Part shown: one piece after another, positions 33,062-42,320 of the stretch
Layout: each line of letters starts with the position of its first letter
Numbering within the stretch: the stretch's first letter is position 1
Assembly (NCBI RefSeq): GCF_004322755.1
Contig: NZ_CP036401.1
Location: forward strand, 930,001-994,000
Direction: 5' to 3'
Source: Pseudoduganella albidiflava
Lineage (GTDB): Bacteria; Pseudomonadota; Gammaproteobacteria; Burkholderiales; Burkholderiaceae_D
Length of the DNA: 64,000 nucleotides
Made by a program: the position numbers and the translations under genes
The notes under the pieces: model-generated
The model's input: the letters and a program-made list of their open reading frames with translations, nothing else
Database searches by the model: none
What the model was told of the DNA's origin: nothing

Positions 33062-33473
33062 AGGACAGCTATTGTGCAACGCAACATGCTCAATTCTACG
33101 GTTGCGCAAGATTAAGTCAAGCGAAATTTGTGCATTGCACCAAGGCACGATAGATTGCTCCCCAAACCGCTAGAGCGAAGCGAATTTTGTGCATTGCACC
33201 AAAGCACGAGAGGTTGCTCCCCAAAACACTAGAGTGAAGCGAATTTTGTGCATGGCACCAAAGCGTGATAGCTTGCTCCCCAAAACACCAGAGTAAAGCG
33301 ACTTTGTGCATTACACCGAATCCTGACCGATTGCTTCAGTCAACACCAGAGTAAAGCGGATTCATGTATTGCACTGAAGAACGGATTCGTTACAGTTCAT
33401 AACGCTAGCGTGAAGCATATTTGGTGCCTTGCACAAAAGTACCAATCCATCACTTATAGCAATACGGTCCCGC
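33062..33473. repeat. Tandem array of about 59-bp repeats upstream of the phasin gene, each with a TGTGCATTGCAC dyad
   Basis: Units begin at 33121, 33180, 33239, 33298, 33356 and 33415 (period 59, once 58). Units 1-3 are nearly identical; units 4-6 decay with distance from the phasin gene, and a degenerate unit lies at 33062-33120. Each includes TTTGTGCATTGCACCAAAGC, a dyad GTGCA-T-TGCAC, then GCTCCCCAAAACAC and AGAGTGAAGCG. The period is not a multiple of 3, so it is not coding. It separates the divergent phasin and EamA genes. Confidence 0.9.
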
Positions 33474-33499
33474 CAACTCGACCGTGTTAGACTGAAACG

Positions 33500-34366
33500 A
33501 TGTCCCCGTTCCTTTCGCCGGTTCCCCTGTTCTTTGTTTTCCTGTGGAGTACAGGGTTCATCGTGGCCAAGTTCGGCCTGCCCTATGCCCCGCCGCTGAC
33601 CTTTTTGCTGATGCGTTATGCCTGCGCGGTGGCAGTGCTCGCGCCACTGGTCTGGCTGCTGAAGGCGCCGTGGCCGACAGGCAAGGCCAGGCATATTGCC
33701 GTCTCCGGCCTCCTGCTGCATGGCGGATACCTGGCGGGCGTATGGTGCGCCATCAAGCTGGGCATGCCGGCCGGGCTGTCCGCGCTGATCGTCGGCATGC
33801 AGCCGATCCTGACCGCTTTCGCGGCGCCACTGATCGGTGAGCGCGTCACGCCACGGCAATGGCTGGGCCTGCTTTTCGGACTGGGCGGCGTAGCCCTCGT
33901 GGTGTATGCGAAAATCACCCTGACAGGCCTGTCGTGGCAAGCCATCGCACTGTGCCTGGGCGCGCTGGTGTCGATCACGGCGGGCACGCTTTACCAGAAG
34001 CACTGGTGCCCCCAATTCGATTTGCGTACGGGAACGGCCATCCAGTTTTCGGCGTGCTTCGTTGCAACGCTGCCATTTGCCCTCATGTTCGAAGGATTGA
34101 CCCCGGCGTTGCCGGCGGTCGAATGGACGCCGCGTTTCGTCGCCGCACTGCTGTGGTCGGTATTTGGCTTGTCGATCGGCGCGATCTTCCTGCTGTTCGC
34201 CCTGATCCGCCGGAGCGATGCGACCCGGGTCACCAGCCTGCTGTACCTGACCCCGCCGACCACCGCGCTGATGGCATGGCTGATGTTCGGCGAGGCGTTC
34301 AGCCCCCTCGGCGTGGCCGGTATGGCGCTGGCGGTCACCGGGGTGTTCTTCGTGGTGCGCAAATGA
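33500..34366 (+). CDS. EamA/DMT family transporter
   Basis: 288 residues, ten hydrophobic helices in two EamA halves (start VPLFFVFLWSTGFIVAKFGLPYA; second half ALVSITAGTLYQKHW). Probably exports a small metabolite through the inner membrane; substrate unknown. It is divergent from the phasin gene across the 59-bp repeat array, and the nitroreductase gene follows 22 bases on. Distinct from the two other EamA proteins in the window. Confidence 0.83.
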   Translation: MSPFLSPVPLFFVFLWSTGFIVAKFGLPYAPPLTFLLMRYACAVAVLAPLVWLLKAPWPTGKARHIAVSGLLLHGGYLAGVWCAIKLGMPAGLSALIVGMQPILTAFAAPLIGERVTPRQWLGLLFGLGGVALVVYAKITLTGLSWQAIALCLGALVSITAGTLYQKHWCPQFDLRTGTAIQFSACFVATLPFALMFEGLTPALPAVEWTPRFVAALLWSVFGLSIGAIFLLFALIRRSDATRVTSLLYLTPPTTALMAWLMFGEAFSPLGVAGMALAVTGVFFVVRK

Positions 34367-34388
34367 CCAACAAGGTGGAGGAGCAGGC

Positions 34389-35114
34389 ATGATTTCCAGT
34401 CCCGAACAGCAGGCGGTGGATGCCGCCATCACGTCGCGCCGGTCGATCCGCGCCTTTCTCTCCACGCCGGTCGAGCGTGCGGACATCGCGGCGATCCTCG
34501 AAGTGGCCAGCCGGGCGCCATCCGGTACCAATACGCAGCCGTGGAAAGTATATGTACTGACGGGCGCCGCGCGCGATGCGTTGTGCGCCCGCATCACCGA
34601 AGCCTATCGGGATCCGGAGCAGAACCGCCGGCACCAGGAGGAATACGCGTACTATCCGAGGGAATGGAAGTCGCCGTATATCGACCGGCGCCGCAAGGTG
34701 GGCTGGGACCTGTATGCGCTGCTGGGGCTGACACGCGACAACAAGGAGGGGATGGCCGCCCAGCATGCCCGCAACTTCAACTTCTTCGATGCCCCGGTCG
34801 GCATGATCTTCACGATCGACCGCGTCATGGAGCAGGGATCGTGGCTCGACTATGGGATGTTCTTGCAGGGCATCATGATCGCGGCGCGGGCGCGCGGCCT
34901 CGATACCTGCCCGCAGGCGGCCTTCACACAATTCCATGCAATCATTGCGGAACAGCTGTCATTGCCCGACAATGAAATGGTGGTGTGCGGCATGGCGCTG
35001 GGCGTTGCCGATCCGGCAAGGATCGAGAACGCGCTGGTGACCGAGCGTGAACCGGTGGAACGGTTTGCCACCTTTGTCGACGATGCACCAGGTATCGTGA
35101 ATGACGCATACTGA
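34389..35114 (+). CDS. Nitroreductase family FMN-dependent oxidoreductase
   Basis: 241 residues. Family markers: an N-terminal SRRSIRAFLSTPV with the Arg-Arg-Ser FMN phosphate grip, ASRAPSGTNTQPWKVYVLTG, and a C-terminal MVVCGMALGVADP. It probably dimerises to bind FMN and reduces nitroaromatics, quinones or flavins with NAD(P)H; the physiological substrate is not known. GGAGGAG-type site precedes ATG. Co-oriented and closely spaced after the EamA gene. 12-bp tandem repeats begin right at its stop. Confidence 0.85.
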   Translation: MISSPEQQAVDAAITSRRSIRAFLSTPVERADIAAILEVASRAPSGTNTQPWKVYVLTGAARDALCARITEAYRDPEQNRRHQEEYAYYPREWKSPYIDRRRKVGWDLYALLGLTRDNKEGMAAQHARNFNFFDAPVGMIFTIDRVMEQGSWLDYGMFLQGIMIAARARGLDTCPQAAFTQFHAIIAEQLSLPDNEMVVCGMALGVADPARIENALVTEREPVERFATFVDDAPGIVNDAY

Positions 35115-35208
35115 CGTCAACCGATGCCTCAACCGATGCCTCAACCGATGCATCAACTGATGGTTCAATTGATGTATCCACTAACGCATCAACTGACGCA
35201 TCTGCTTG
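35112..35208. repeat. 12-bp tandem repeat after the nitroreductase gene
   Basis: About eight imperfect units of TCAACCGATGCC / TCAACTGATGGT / TCAACTGACGCA type from the stop codon on. The first units are closest to each other. The rest of the 303-base gap up to the next gene shows only an AT-rich promoter-like stretch before 35400. Confidence 0.8.
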
Positions 35209-35417
35209 ATTATTCAAAGAATAATGTTTCACCGGGTTTCGTTGCTTAGCCGCATCAAGTTCGGTGGTTGCGCTATCTAAGCGCCTGTTTTTTGTGCTCG
35301 ACAATGTGAAATTCTGTTGTGCGAGATCAGTGTTTTGCTACACTGCAACGTATCGTTCATTGACCCGGTCATTGGATCTTCCATGTACCGTTCATTTGCT
35401 GGATTCGGGGATATTTC

Positions 35418-36569
35418 ATGTACAAAGTAATCGTTGCCGCCCTGATTTCTGCCCTGTGCATCGCGGTGCCGGTCACCACGGTGCAAGCGGCGAATGGCGT
35501 CAAGAAGACAGTGGTGAAGAAAACCTCCGCCAAGAAGAAATTCGTCAAGCGTGCCGGCGTGCGGCGCCAGGCTGCCGCCGAACCGCGCGGCAAGGTGGTG
35601 CGCCGCGTGGTGACCGTGCGCGGCAAGAAGCGCGTGGTGTACCAGCGCGCGCTGGTGGCTGCCGCCGCCGTGCCCGCAGCCGTGGCGGCACGTCCGACCA
35701 TGGGCGACATGGCCGGCCTGAACCTCACACGCGATCCGCTGGACCTGAAATCGAACGTGGCGCTGGTCGTCGACCAGGCCAATGCCGAAGTGCTGTTCGA
35801 GAAAAATGCCGGCGTGGCGTTGCCGATCGCATCCATCACCAAGATGATGACGGGCCTGGTGGTCGTCGAAGCGAACCAGGACATGGATGAAATGCTGACC
35901 GTGACCGACGACGACGTCGACCGCGCCAAGTTTTCCAGCTCGCGCCTGAGGGTCGGCGACCGGCTGACGCGCCGTAACATGCTGCATATCGCCCTGATGA
36001 GCTCGGAAAACCGCGCAGCTTCCGCGCTGGGCCGCAACTACCCGGGCGGCTTGGCGGCCTTCGTGGCGGCGATGAATGCCAAGGCGCAGGCGCTGGGCAT
36101 GACGGACACGCGCTATGCCGATTCCACCGGCCTGTCCAAGCAGAACGTGGCCAGCGCGCGCGACCTGGCCAAGCTGGCGATGGCCGCCTACGAGCATCCG
36201 ATCCTGCGCGAGTTTTCCACCGACGCGAAGGCAGTGATCGAGCGTAATGGCCGCCCGGTGCAATTCGGCACCACCAACGGTCTCGTCGTACCGACGTCCG
36301 GCTGGCAGATCGGCCTGCAGAAGACCGGCTTCATCAACGAAGCGGGCCGCTGCGTGATGATGCAGGCGGTCATCGAAGGCCGTTCGGTCATCATGGTGTT
36401 GCTGGATGCGAAGGGCACCGCGGCACGCGTCGCCGATGCGATGCGCATGAAGAAATGGCTGACGGCGCTGAAACCGGCGCCGTTCGCGGAAACCATCGGC
36501 TCCGGCGGCGCCGGCAGCGCACTCAGCGCCGGCGCCGCCGCGATGACTCACTCCGCAGCCGGCATGTAA
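35418..36569 (+). CDS. D-alanyl-D-alanine endopeptidase (PBP7-like, peptidase S11)
   Basis: 383 residues. Signal peptide (1-25), then a strongly basic linker (residues 28-80: KKTVVKKTSAKKKFVKR-type) and the S11 serine peptidase domain with Ser139 in SITK (Ser-x-x-Lys), SxN at 196-198 (SEN), and the KTG triad in LQKTGF (about 285). It cuts peptide cross-links in peptidoglycan in the periplasm. Closest described type is PbpG. The basic linker may bind the wall. The 3' end overlaps the convergent IclR gene by 22 bp. Confidence 0.88.
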   Translation: MYKVIVAALISALCIAVPVTTVQAANGVKKTVVKKTSAKKKFVKRAGVRRQAAAEPRGKVVRRVVTVRGKKRVVYQRALVAAAAVPAAVAARPTMGDMAGLNLTRDPLDLKSNVALVVDQANAEVLFEKNAGVALPIASITKMMTGLVVVEANQDMDEMLTVTDDDVDRAKFSSSRLRVGDRLTRRNMLHIALMSSENRAASALGRNYPGGLAAFVAAMNAKAQALGMTDTRYADSTGLSKQNVASARDLAKLAMAAYEHPILREFSTDAKAVIERNGRPVQFGTTNGLVVPTSGWQIGLQKTGFINEAGRCVMMQAVIEGRSVIMVLLDAKGTAARVADAMRMKKWLTALKPAPFAETIGSGGAGSALSAGAAAMTHSAAGM

Positions 36570-37330
36570 CCCAGCGTGGCGGAAATCTGGTTGGCGGTAG
36601 TGACCAGGTCTTCCAGCCAATCGTCCTGCAGGCGGTCGGCCGGCGCCGAGATCGACAGGCCGGCCACCAGCTTGCCGCTGTCGTCGCGAATGCCGGCGGC
36701 CATGCAGCGCACCCCCAGCTCCAGTTCCTCGTTGTCGCGCGCATAGCCGCGCGAGCGCACCAGTGACAGCTCGCGCTCCAGCTTCCCCAGGTCCGTGATC
36801 GAATTCTTGTTGTGGCCCGCCAGCCCGGTGCGGGTGGCGTAGGCACGGATCGCCTTCGGCTCATCCACCGACAGGAACAGCTTGCCCGTCGATGTCAGGT
36901 GCAGCGGCCCGCGCCCGCCGATCGCGCGCACCACCTGCATGCCGGAACGCTCGGAGAAGGCGCGGTCGATGTAAACGATCTCGTCGCCCTGGCGGACCGA
37001 CAGGTTGATCGTCTGCTGGGTTTTCTTGTGCAGTGCGCGCATGAAATCCAGCGCGGCCTCGCGGACCGACAGCCGGCTCTTCACGACATTGCCCAATTCC
37101 AGCAGGCGCATGCCGAGGCGATAGGTGCCCGGTTCGATGCGGTCGACGAAGCGCGTCAGTACCAGGTCGTTCAGGATCCGGTGTGCCGTCGAGGGGTGCA
37201 GCCCCGAGACCTTCGACAATTCCTTGAGGCTTACCGGGTCCGGGTACTTGGCCAGTGCGTCGAGCAGGCCCACCATGCGTTCGATGACCTGGATGGTCGT
37301 TTTTTGTTCTGGAACGGATTCAATTTTCAT
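36548..37330 (-). CDS. IclR family transcriptional regulator
   Basis: 260 residues. N-terminal winged helix-turn-helix (KTTIQVIERMVGLLDALAKY, VSLKELSKVSGLHPSTAHRIL) and C-terminal IclR effector domain (GMRLLELGNVV, RQGDEIVYIDRA, GRGPLHLTSTGKLFL, LGVRCMAAGIRDDSG). Represses or activates aromatic or small carbon metabolism genes depending on ligand. No obvious target operon adjoins it. Divergent from dgkA. Confidence 0.9.
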   Translation of the reverse strand: MKIESVPEQKTTIQVIERMVGLLDALAKYPDPVSLKELSKVSGLHPSTAHRILNDLVLTRFVDRIEPGTYRLGMRLLELGNVVKSRLSVREAALDFMRALHKKTQQTINLSVRQGDEIVYIDRAFSERSGMQVVRAIGGRGPLHLTSTGKLFLSVDEPKAIRAYATRTGLAGHNKNSITDLGKLERELSLVRSRGYARDNEELELGVRCMAAGIRDDSGKLVAGLSISAPADRLQDDWLEDLVTTANQISATLGYMPAAE

Positions 37331-37424
37331 GATGTGGTTGGTGCGGTGCAGTATGTATGCGCTTCTTTATACCATGATGTGAAAATAATGGGAATTGCAA
37401 GGGTTCATCGGTGCCAGGGGTCGC

Positions 37425-37430
37425 TATAAT
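37425..37430 (+). promoter_or_regulatory. Consensus -10 element upstream of dgkA
   Basis: TATAAT, 28 bases before the dgkA start. No good -35 at 16-18 bp (GTTCAT-like at 15 bp), so the promoter is only partly supported. Confidence 0.4.
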
Positions 37431-37457
37431 GACGCACCTTTTTTGACCCCTATCCCC

Positions 37458-37844
37458 ATGACCCAGCCTGCCAGCGAATTCAAGAGCCGGAGCGGCCTGA
37501 AGCGCATCCAGTCGGCGTTCTTTTACTCGCTCGACGGTTTGAAGACGGCGTGGCGCCATGAACACGCCTTCCGGCAAGAGCTGACGATCTTCATCGTCGC
37601 CGGCATCGCCGCGCTGTTGCTGCCCATCTCCGCTTTCCAGAAATTGGCCCTGATCGGCGTGATGGTCCTGGTATTGATCGTGGAGCTGATCAACTCGGCG
37701 ATCGAAGCCGTGGTCGATCGTATCTCGCTGGAACGCCATGCCTTGTCGAAGAACGCCAAGGACCTGGGCAGCGCGGCCGTGCTGCTGGCCTGCCTGTTAG
37801 CGGCGGCGACTTGGAGCGTGGTGCTGTTCAACCGTTTCTGGTGA
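37458..37844 (+). CDS. dgkA: Diacylglycerol kinase
   Basis: 128 residues, three transmembrane helices, small bacterial DgkA: RIQSAFFYSLDGLKTAWRHEHAFRQEL, ELINSAIEAVVDRIS (the conserved E-x-x-N-S/T-A catalytic site) and KDLGSAAVLLA. Phosphorylates diacylglycerol to phosphatidic acid, recycling lipid from membrane-derived glucan or LPS modification. ATG 37458 is chosen because the region before has no ribosome-binding site and the family starts near FKSRSG. Followed by sbp. Confidence 0.93.
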   Translation: MTQPASEFKSRSGLKRIQSAFFYSLDGLKTAWRHEHAFRQELTIFIVAGIAALLLPISAFQKLALIGVMVLVLIVELINSAIEAVVDRISLERHALSKNAKDLGSAAVLLACLLAAATWSVVLFNRFW

Positions 37845-37944
37845 AGGCCCTTAGAAGTTTTTGGAATAAGGAAGGGACGAAAACTTCGTTCTCTTTCATA
37901 AGCTCAGCAGCTAATCTGCAACCTCCAACAAAAAGGGGAATCAG

Positions 37945-38952
37945 ATGCTGTCCAAAAAACTTTCCACGCTGGCCGCCGCAGTTGTTACGACCCTCGCCGT
38001 ATCGCTGACCGCACACGCGGCCGAAGTTACCCTGCTCAATGTTTCGTATGACCCGACGCGGGAGCTGTACCAGGACGTGAACGCCGCCTTCGCCAAGGAG
38101 TGGAAGGCCAAGACGGGCGACGACGTGAAGGTCAAGCAATCGCACGGCGGCTCGGGCAAGCAGGGCCGCTCCGTCATCGACGGCCTGCAGGCGGACGTCG
38201 TCACGCTGGCACTGGCCTACGATATCGATGCGATCGCCGAGAAAGGCATCGTCGCCCCGAACTGGCAGAAGCGCCTGGCCAAGAATGCCACGCCGTACAG
38301 CTCGACCATCGTGTTCCTGGTCCGCAAGGGCAATCCGAAAGGCATCAAGGACTGGGCCGACCTCGTCAAGCCGGGCGTGGCGGTGATCACGCCGAACCCG
38401 AAAACTTCCGGTGGCGCGCGCTGGAATCACCTGGCCGCCTACGGCTACGCGCTGCGCCAGCCGGGTGGCACCGACGCCACCGCGCGCGACTACCTGAAAA
38501 AACTGTACAAGAACGTGCCGGTGCTGGATTCCGGCGCACGCGGCGCCACCACCACCTTCGTCGAGCGCGGTATCGGCGACGTGCTGCTGGCGTGGGAAAA
38601 CGAAGCGCTGCTGGCGATCAAGGAACTGGGCCCGGACAAGTTCCAGATCGTCGCGCCTTCCGTCTCGATCCTGGCCGAGCCGCCGGTCGCCGTGGTCGAC
38701 AAGGTCGTCGACAAGCGCGGTACCCGCAAGGTGGCCGAGGCCTACCTGAACTTCCTGTACACCGATGCGGCGCAGGAGCTGATCGCCAAGAATTACTACC
38801 GCCCGACGGTGGAAAAGGAAGCCAAGAAATATGCCGCGCAATTCCCGGCCGTGAAACTGTTCACGATCGGCGACGTGGCCGGCGACTGGGCCAAGGCGCA
38901 GAAAACGCACTTCGCCGATGGCGGCGTGTTCGACCAGATCTACCAGAAGTAA
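37945..38952 (+). CDS. sbp: Periplasmic sulfate-binding protein
   Basis: 335 residues with signal peptide (1-25, ending AHA). Mature start [20 protein letters not shown] and internal [31 protein letters not shown] are hallmark Sbp/CysP sulfate- or thiosulfate-binding sequences; [21 protein letters not shown] is present too. It hands sulfate to CysTWA, encoded from 40505. Two other genes intervene. AT-rich sequence upstream is compatible with CysB control, but I could not define a site. Confidence 0.92.
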   Translation: MLSKKLSTLAAAVVTTLAVSLTAHAAEVTLLNVSYDPTRELYQDVNAAFAKEWKAKTGDDVKVKQSHGGSGKQGRSVIDGLQADVVTLALAYDIDAIAEKGIVAPNWQKRLAKNATPYSSTIVFLVRKGNPKGIKDWADLVKPGVAVITPNPKTSGGARWNHLAAYGYALRQPGGTDATARDYLKKLYKNVPVLDSGARGATTTFVERGIGDVLLAWENEALLAIKELGPDKFQIVAPSVSILAEPPVAVVDKVVDKRGTRKVAEAYLNFLYTDAAQELIAKNYYRPTVEKEAKKYAAQFPAVKLFTIGDVAGDWAKAQKTHFADGGVFDQIYQK

Positions 38953-38965
38953 GCAGGGGGAGCGC

Positions 38966-39523
38966 ATGCCGGGCAATCTTTCGCGATTCCGCGTGCTGGT
39001 GGCGCCGGGCCTGCACGACAGCGGCCCGGAGCACTGGCAAAGCCGCTGGCAGCGCCTGTATCCGGCGTTCGAGCGGGTGTGCCAGGATGACTGGAGCGAT
39101 CCGGTCCTGCCGGCATGGCGCGCACGGGTGGATGAAGTGCGCCGGCGCGATGACCGGCCCACGCTGATCGTCGCGCACAGCTTCGGCTGCCTGGCGTCGG
39201 TGCACAGCGTGGCGGCCGACCCGGCAAACGTGGCCGGACTGCTGCTGGTGGCGCCGGCCGACCCCGACAAGTTCGGCGTGGCGGCACTGCTGCCGCGCGA
39301 ACCGTTGCCCGTCCCTTCCATCCTGATCGCCAGCACGAACGACCCCTGGATGCCGCTCGAGCGGGCGCGCCAGTGGGCGCAGCATTGGGGCAGCAGTTTC
39401 ATCGACGCGGGTGCGCTCGGCCATATCAATGCCGAGTCGGGTTTACGCGACTGGCTGTTCGGCCAGCAGCAGTTGCAATTCCTGGTCGATCGGGCGCAGA
39501 ATATGAAACCATTACAATATTGA
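38966..39523 (+). CDS. RBBP9/YdeN family alpha/beta hydrolase
   Basis: 185 residues. VLVAPGLHDSGPEHWQSRW at the N-terminus and nucleophile elbow AHSFG (Ser in IVAHSFGCL), later Asp in NDPWMP and His in GALGHINAESG complete a Ser-Asp-His triad. A small serine hydrolase of unknown substrate, cytosolic. Start 38966 follows GGGGGAG. It sits between sbp and the peroxiredoxin gene in what looks like the sulfate transcript. Confidence 0.82.
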   Translation: MPGNLSRFRVLVAPGLHDSGPEHWQSRWQRLYPAFERVCQDDWSDPVLPAWRARVDEVRRRDDRPTLIVAHSFGCLASVHSVAADPANVAGLLLVAPADPDKFGVAALLPREPLPVPSILIASTNDPWMPLERARQWAQHWGSSFIDAGALGHINAESGLRDWLFGQQQLQFLVDRAQNMKPLQY

Positions 39524-39548
39524 TCTTTGTCTATCACTGGAGATTTCC

Positions 39549-40187
39549 ATGACGTTACGCCTCGGCGATACCGCACCTGACTTCGAGCAGGATTCTTCCA
39601 TCGGCCGCATCAAGTTCCATGACTGGGCAGGCGATTCGTGGGTGGTGCTGTTCTCGCACCCGGCTGACTTCACGCCGGTCTGCACCACGGAACTGGGCCT
39701 GACCGCCAAGCTGAAGCCCGAGTTCGACCAGCGCAACGTGAAGGCGATCGCCCTGTCCGTCGACCCGGCCGAGTCGCACAAGGAATGGATCAAGGATATC
39801 GAGGAAACCCAGAAGACCGTGGTGGGCTTCCCGATCATCGCCGACGCCGACAAGAAAGTGGCCACGCTGTACGACATGATCCACCCGGAGCAATCGGCTA
39901 CCGCCACCGTGCGTTCGGTGTTCCTGATCGACCCGGCCAAGAAGATCCGCCTGCAGCTGACGTACCCGATGAGCACCGGCCGCAACTTCGACGAGATCCT
40001 GCGCGTCATCGACGCACTGCAGCTGACCGACAAGCACACCGTGGCCACGCCGGGCAACTGGAAAGACGGCGACGACGTCATCATCCCGCTGACCGTGCAG
40101 GACCCGGAAGTGCTCAAGCAAAAGTACCCGAAAGGCTTCACGGCCCCGAAACCGTACCTGCGCCTGACGCCGCAGCCGAACAAGTAA
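39549..40187 (+). CDS. 1-Cys peroxiredoxin (Prx6 type)
   Basis: 212 residues. Peroxidatic Cys45 in ADFTPVCTTELG; no resolving Cys in the usual position, and the extended C-terminal arm (TPGNWKDGDDVIIPLTV, PKGFTAPKPYLRLTP) of Prx6 is present. It reduces H2O2 or organic peroxides in the cytosol; sulphur metabolism context suggests protection when sulfide or cysteine is high, which is only inference. A terminator follows. Confidence 0.93.
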   Translation: MTLRLGDTAPDFEQDSSIGRIKFHDWAGDSWVVLFSHPADFTPVCTTELGLTAKLKPEFDQRNVKAIALSVDPAESHKEWIKDIEETQKTVVGFPIIADADKKVATLYDMIHPEQSATATVRSVFLIDPAKKIRLQLTYPMSTGRNFDEILRVIDALQLTDKHTVATPGNWKDGDDVIIPLTVQDPEVLKQKYPKGFTAPKPYLRLTPQPNK

Positions 40188-40207
40188 GCGGCACCTGCAC
40201 CACGACC

Positions 40208-40231
40208 AACCCGGGCCCGCCCGGGTTTTTT
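40208..40231 (+). terminator. Terminator of the sbp-hydrolase-peroxiredoxin transcript
   Basis: AACCCGGGC / GCCCGGGTT hairpin followed by T5, 20 bases after the peroxiredoxin stop. Confidence 0.85.
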
Positions 40232-40310
40232 GTTGCCGAAAATCGGGGGCGTGGTGAGGATTCGCACAGCATGCTCGGCGCTTGCCAAGCCGTTGATGGC
40301 ATGCAAATCC

Positions 40311-40362
40311 AGGAAACATTTCCTGAAACCGGGGTCTGTCCCCGGTTTTAGGAAATGTTTCT
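40311..40362. repeat. Dispersed palindromic repeat, complete copy
   Basis: Arms AGGAAACATTTCCTGAAACC then GGGGT, and complementary GACCCC-like GTCCCCGGTTTTAGG then AAATGTTTCT, with central TCTG. About 25-bp arms. Located between the peroxiredoxin terminator and cysT. Confidence 0.85.
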
Positions 40363-40504
40363 GATGTGCATGCCGCTGCAGGCCGCATGGTTGCGCCATA
40401 TCAGTTCCTGCATCTAAGCAAATGACAAAAGGTTAGTTTGGTTTATAACGTCCAGATGCGAGACTTCGCCCTCAATATCCGAAAATGTAATAAGAGGGGC
40501 CACC

Positions 40505-41380
40505 ATGTCTGCAGTACTGCCGGTTACGCAACCGGTGCCGTTCGAAGCAAGGAAGCGGGCGCCGTACCGGGTGATGCCGGGCTTTAAGCTTTCGCTGGGC
40601 TTCACGATCTTTTACCTGACGCTGATCGTCCTGATTCCCCTGTCGGCGCTGTTCCTGAAGACGTTCACGATGACGTGGGAAGCCTTCTGGAGCGCCGTCA
40701 CGTCCGAGCGCGTGATGGCGTCGTACCGGCTCACGTTCGGCGCCTCGCTGATCGGCGCCACCATCAATGCCGTATTCGGCGGCATCGTGGCGTGGGTGCT
40801 GGTGCGCTACCGCTTCCCCGGCAAGCGCATCGTCGATGCACTGGTCGACCTGCCGTTCGCGCTGCCCACCGCGGTGGCCGGCATCACGCTGACGGCACTG
40901 TACTCGTCGAATGGCTGGATCGGCCAGTTCGTCGAGGGCACGCTGGGCATCAAGGTTGCCTTCACGCCGCTGGGCGTGGTGCTGGCGCTGACCTTCATCG
41001 GCCTGCCGTTCGTGGTGCGCACGGTGCAGCCGGTGCTGGAAGATGCCGAACGCGAGCTCGAAGAAGCGGCGGCGTCGCTGGGCGCGTCGTCCTGGACCAC
41101 CTTCCGCCGCGTGATCTTTCCGACCGTCTTCCCCTCGTTGCTGACCGGTTTCGCGCTGGCGTTCGCGCGTGCCACCGGCGAATACGGTTCTGTGATCTTC
41201 ATTGCCGGGAACATGCCGATGGTGTCGGAGATCACGCCGCTGTTCATCATCACCAAACTGGAGCAGTACGACTACACGGGTGCGACGGCCATTGCCGTGG
41301 TGATGCTGCTGGTGTCGTTCGTCATGCTGTTGGGCATTAACCTGCTGCAGGCCTGGGCACGCGGCAAGTCGGGGAAATAA
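40505..41380 (+). CDS. cysT: Sulfate ABC transporter permease CysT
   Basis: 291 residues with six or so transmembrane helices; [26 protein letters not shown] and the EAA loop ([21 protein letters not shown]) are as in CysT/CysU. Pairs with CysW to move sulfate or thiosulfate inward. AGAGGGG precedes ATG 40505. Two bases before cysW. Confidence 0.93.
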   Translation: MSAVLPVTQPVPFEARKRAPYRVMPGFKLSLGFTIFYLTLIVLIPLSALFLKTFTMTWEAFWSAVTSERVMASYRLTFGASLIGATINAVFGGIVAWVLVRYRFPGKRIVDALVDLPFALPTAVAGITLTALYSSNGWIGQFVEGTLGIKVAFTPLGVVLALTFIGLPFVVRTVQPVLEDAERELEEAAASLGASSWTTFRRVIFPTVFPSLLTGFALAFARATGEYGSVIFIAGNMPMVSEITPLFIITKLEQYDYTGATAIAVVMLLVSFVMLLGINLLQAWARGKSGK

Positions 41381-41382
41381 CA

Positions 41383-42258
41383 ATGAGTGGAACTTCCCAA
41401 CGGGGCGAACTGCCCTCCGTATCCGAAGTGCTGGAACCGCGCTGGGTGCGCTATGCGCTGATCACCGTGGCGCTGGCCTTCCTCACGCTGTTCCTGTTCG
41501 TGCCGCTGATCGCCGTGTTCGTCGAGGCGCTGAAGAAGGGCACCGAGGTCTACCTCGAATCGATCCGCGAAGACGATGCGATCGCCGCCATCAAGCTCAC
41601 GCTGATCACGGCCGCCATCGCGGTGCCGCTGAACCTGGTGTTCGGCGTGGCCGCCTCGTGGGCGATCGCCAAGTTCGAGTTCCGCGGCAAGAGCCTGCTG
41701 CTGACGCTGATCGACCTGCCGTTCTCCGTGTCGCCCGTGATCTCCGGCCTGATCTACGTGCTGCTGTTCGGCGCCCAGGGCTGGTTCGGTCCATGGCTGG
41801 CCGAGCATGACATCAAGATCCTGTTCGCCGTGCCGGGCATCGTCATCGCGACCATCTTCATCACGTTCCCGTTCGTGGCGCGCGAGCTGATCCCGCTGAT
41901 GCAGGCCCAGGGCAGCGAGGAAGAGGAAGCGGCCGTGGTACTGGGCGCCTCGGGCTGGCAGACCTTCTTCCGCGTGACGCTCCCCAACATCAAGTGGGGC
42001 CTGCTGTACGGCGTGATCCTGTGTAATGCCCGCGCCATGGGCGAGTTCGGCGCGGTGTCCGTGGTCTCGGGCCATATCCGCGGCGAGACCAACACGATGC
42101 CGCTGCAGGTCGAGATCCTCTACAACGAATACAACTTCGTCGCGGCCTTTGCCGTCGCCTCGCTGCTGGCGCTGCTTGCCCTGGTGACGCTGGCGCTGAA
42201 ATCCTTCATCGAATGGCGCCTGCACGAATCGCGCCATGCCGACGACAACGACAATTAA
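41383..42258 (+). CDS. cysW: Sulfate ABC transporter permease CysW
   Basis: 291 residues, about six helices. Characteristic [25 protein letters not shown] and EAA loop [28 protein letters not shown]. The [32 protein letters not shown] sequence is CysW-specific. Couples to cysT (2 bp gap). The 62-base gap to cysA carries short TGGCCAA-type repeats. Confidence 0.93.
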   Translation: MSGTSQRGELPSVSEVLEPRWVRYALITVALAFLTLFLFVPLIAVFVEALKKGTEVYLESIREDDAIAAIKLTLITAAIAVPLNLVFGVAASWAIAKFEFRGKSLLLTLIDLPFSVSPVISGLIYVLLFGAQGWFGPWLAEHDIKILFAVPGIVIATIFITFPFVARELIPLMQAQGSEEEEAAVVLGASGWQTFFRVTLPNIKWGLLYGVILCNARAMGEFGAVSVVSGHIRGETNTMPLQVEILYNEYNFVAAFAVASLLALLALVTLALKSFIEWRLHESRHADDNDN

Positions 42259-42305
42259 TGAATGGCCAATGCATGGCCAACCAACGGCCCATTAATGGCT
42301 AATAC
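42259..42305. repeat. Short degenerate repeats between cysW and cysA
   Basis: ATGAATGGCCAATGCATGGCCAACCAACGGCCCATTAATGG consists of ATGGCCAA-like units of 10-13 bases. No hairpin of terminator strength; probably read through. Confidence 0.5.
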
Positions 42306-42320
42306 AAGCTGGAGCAAGAC

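Noticed and set aside
33117..33311. Small minus-strand protein in the 59-bp repeat region
   Set aside because: The translation is only the repeats; the period is not a multiple of 3 and no ribosome-binding site is seen.
33062..33473. CRISPR array
   Set aside because: Units are contiguous about 59-bp repeats without unique spacers, and no cas gene is near.
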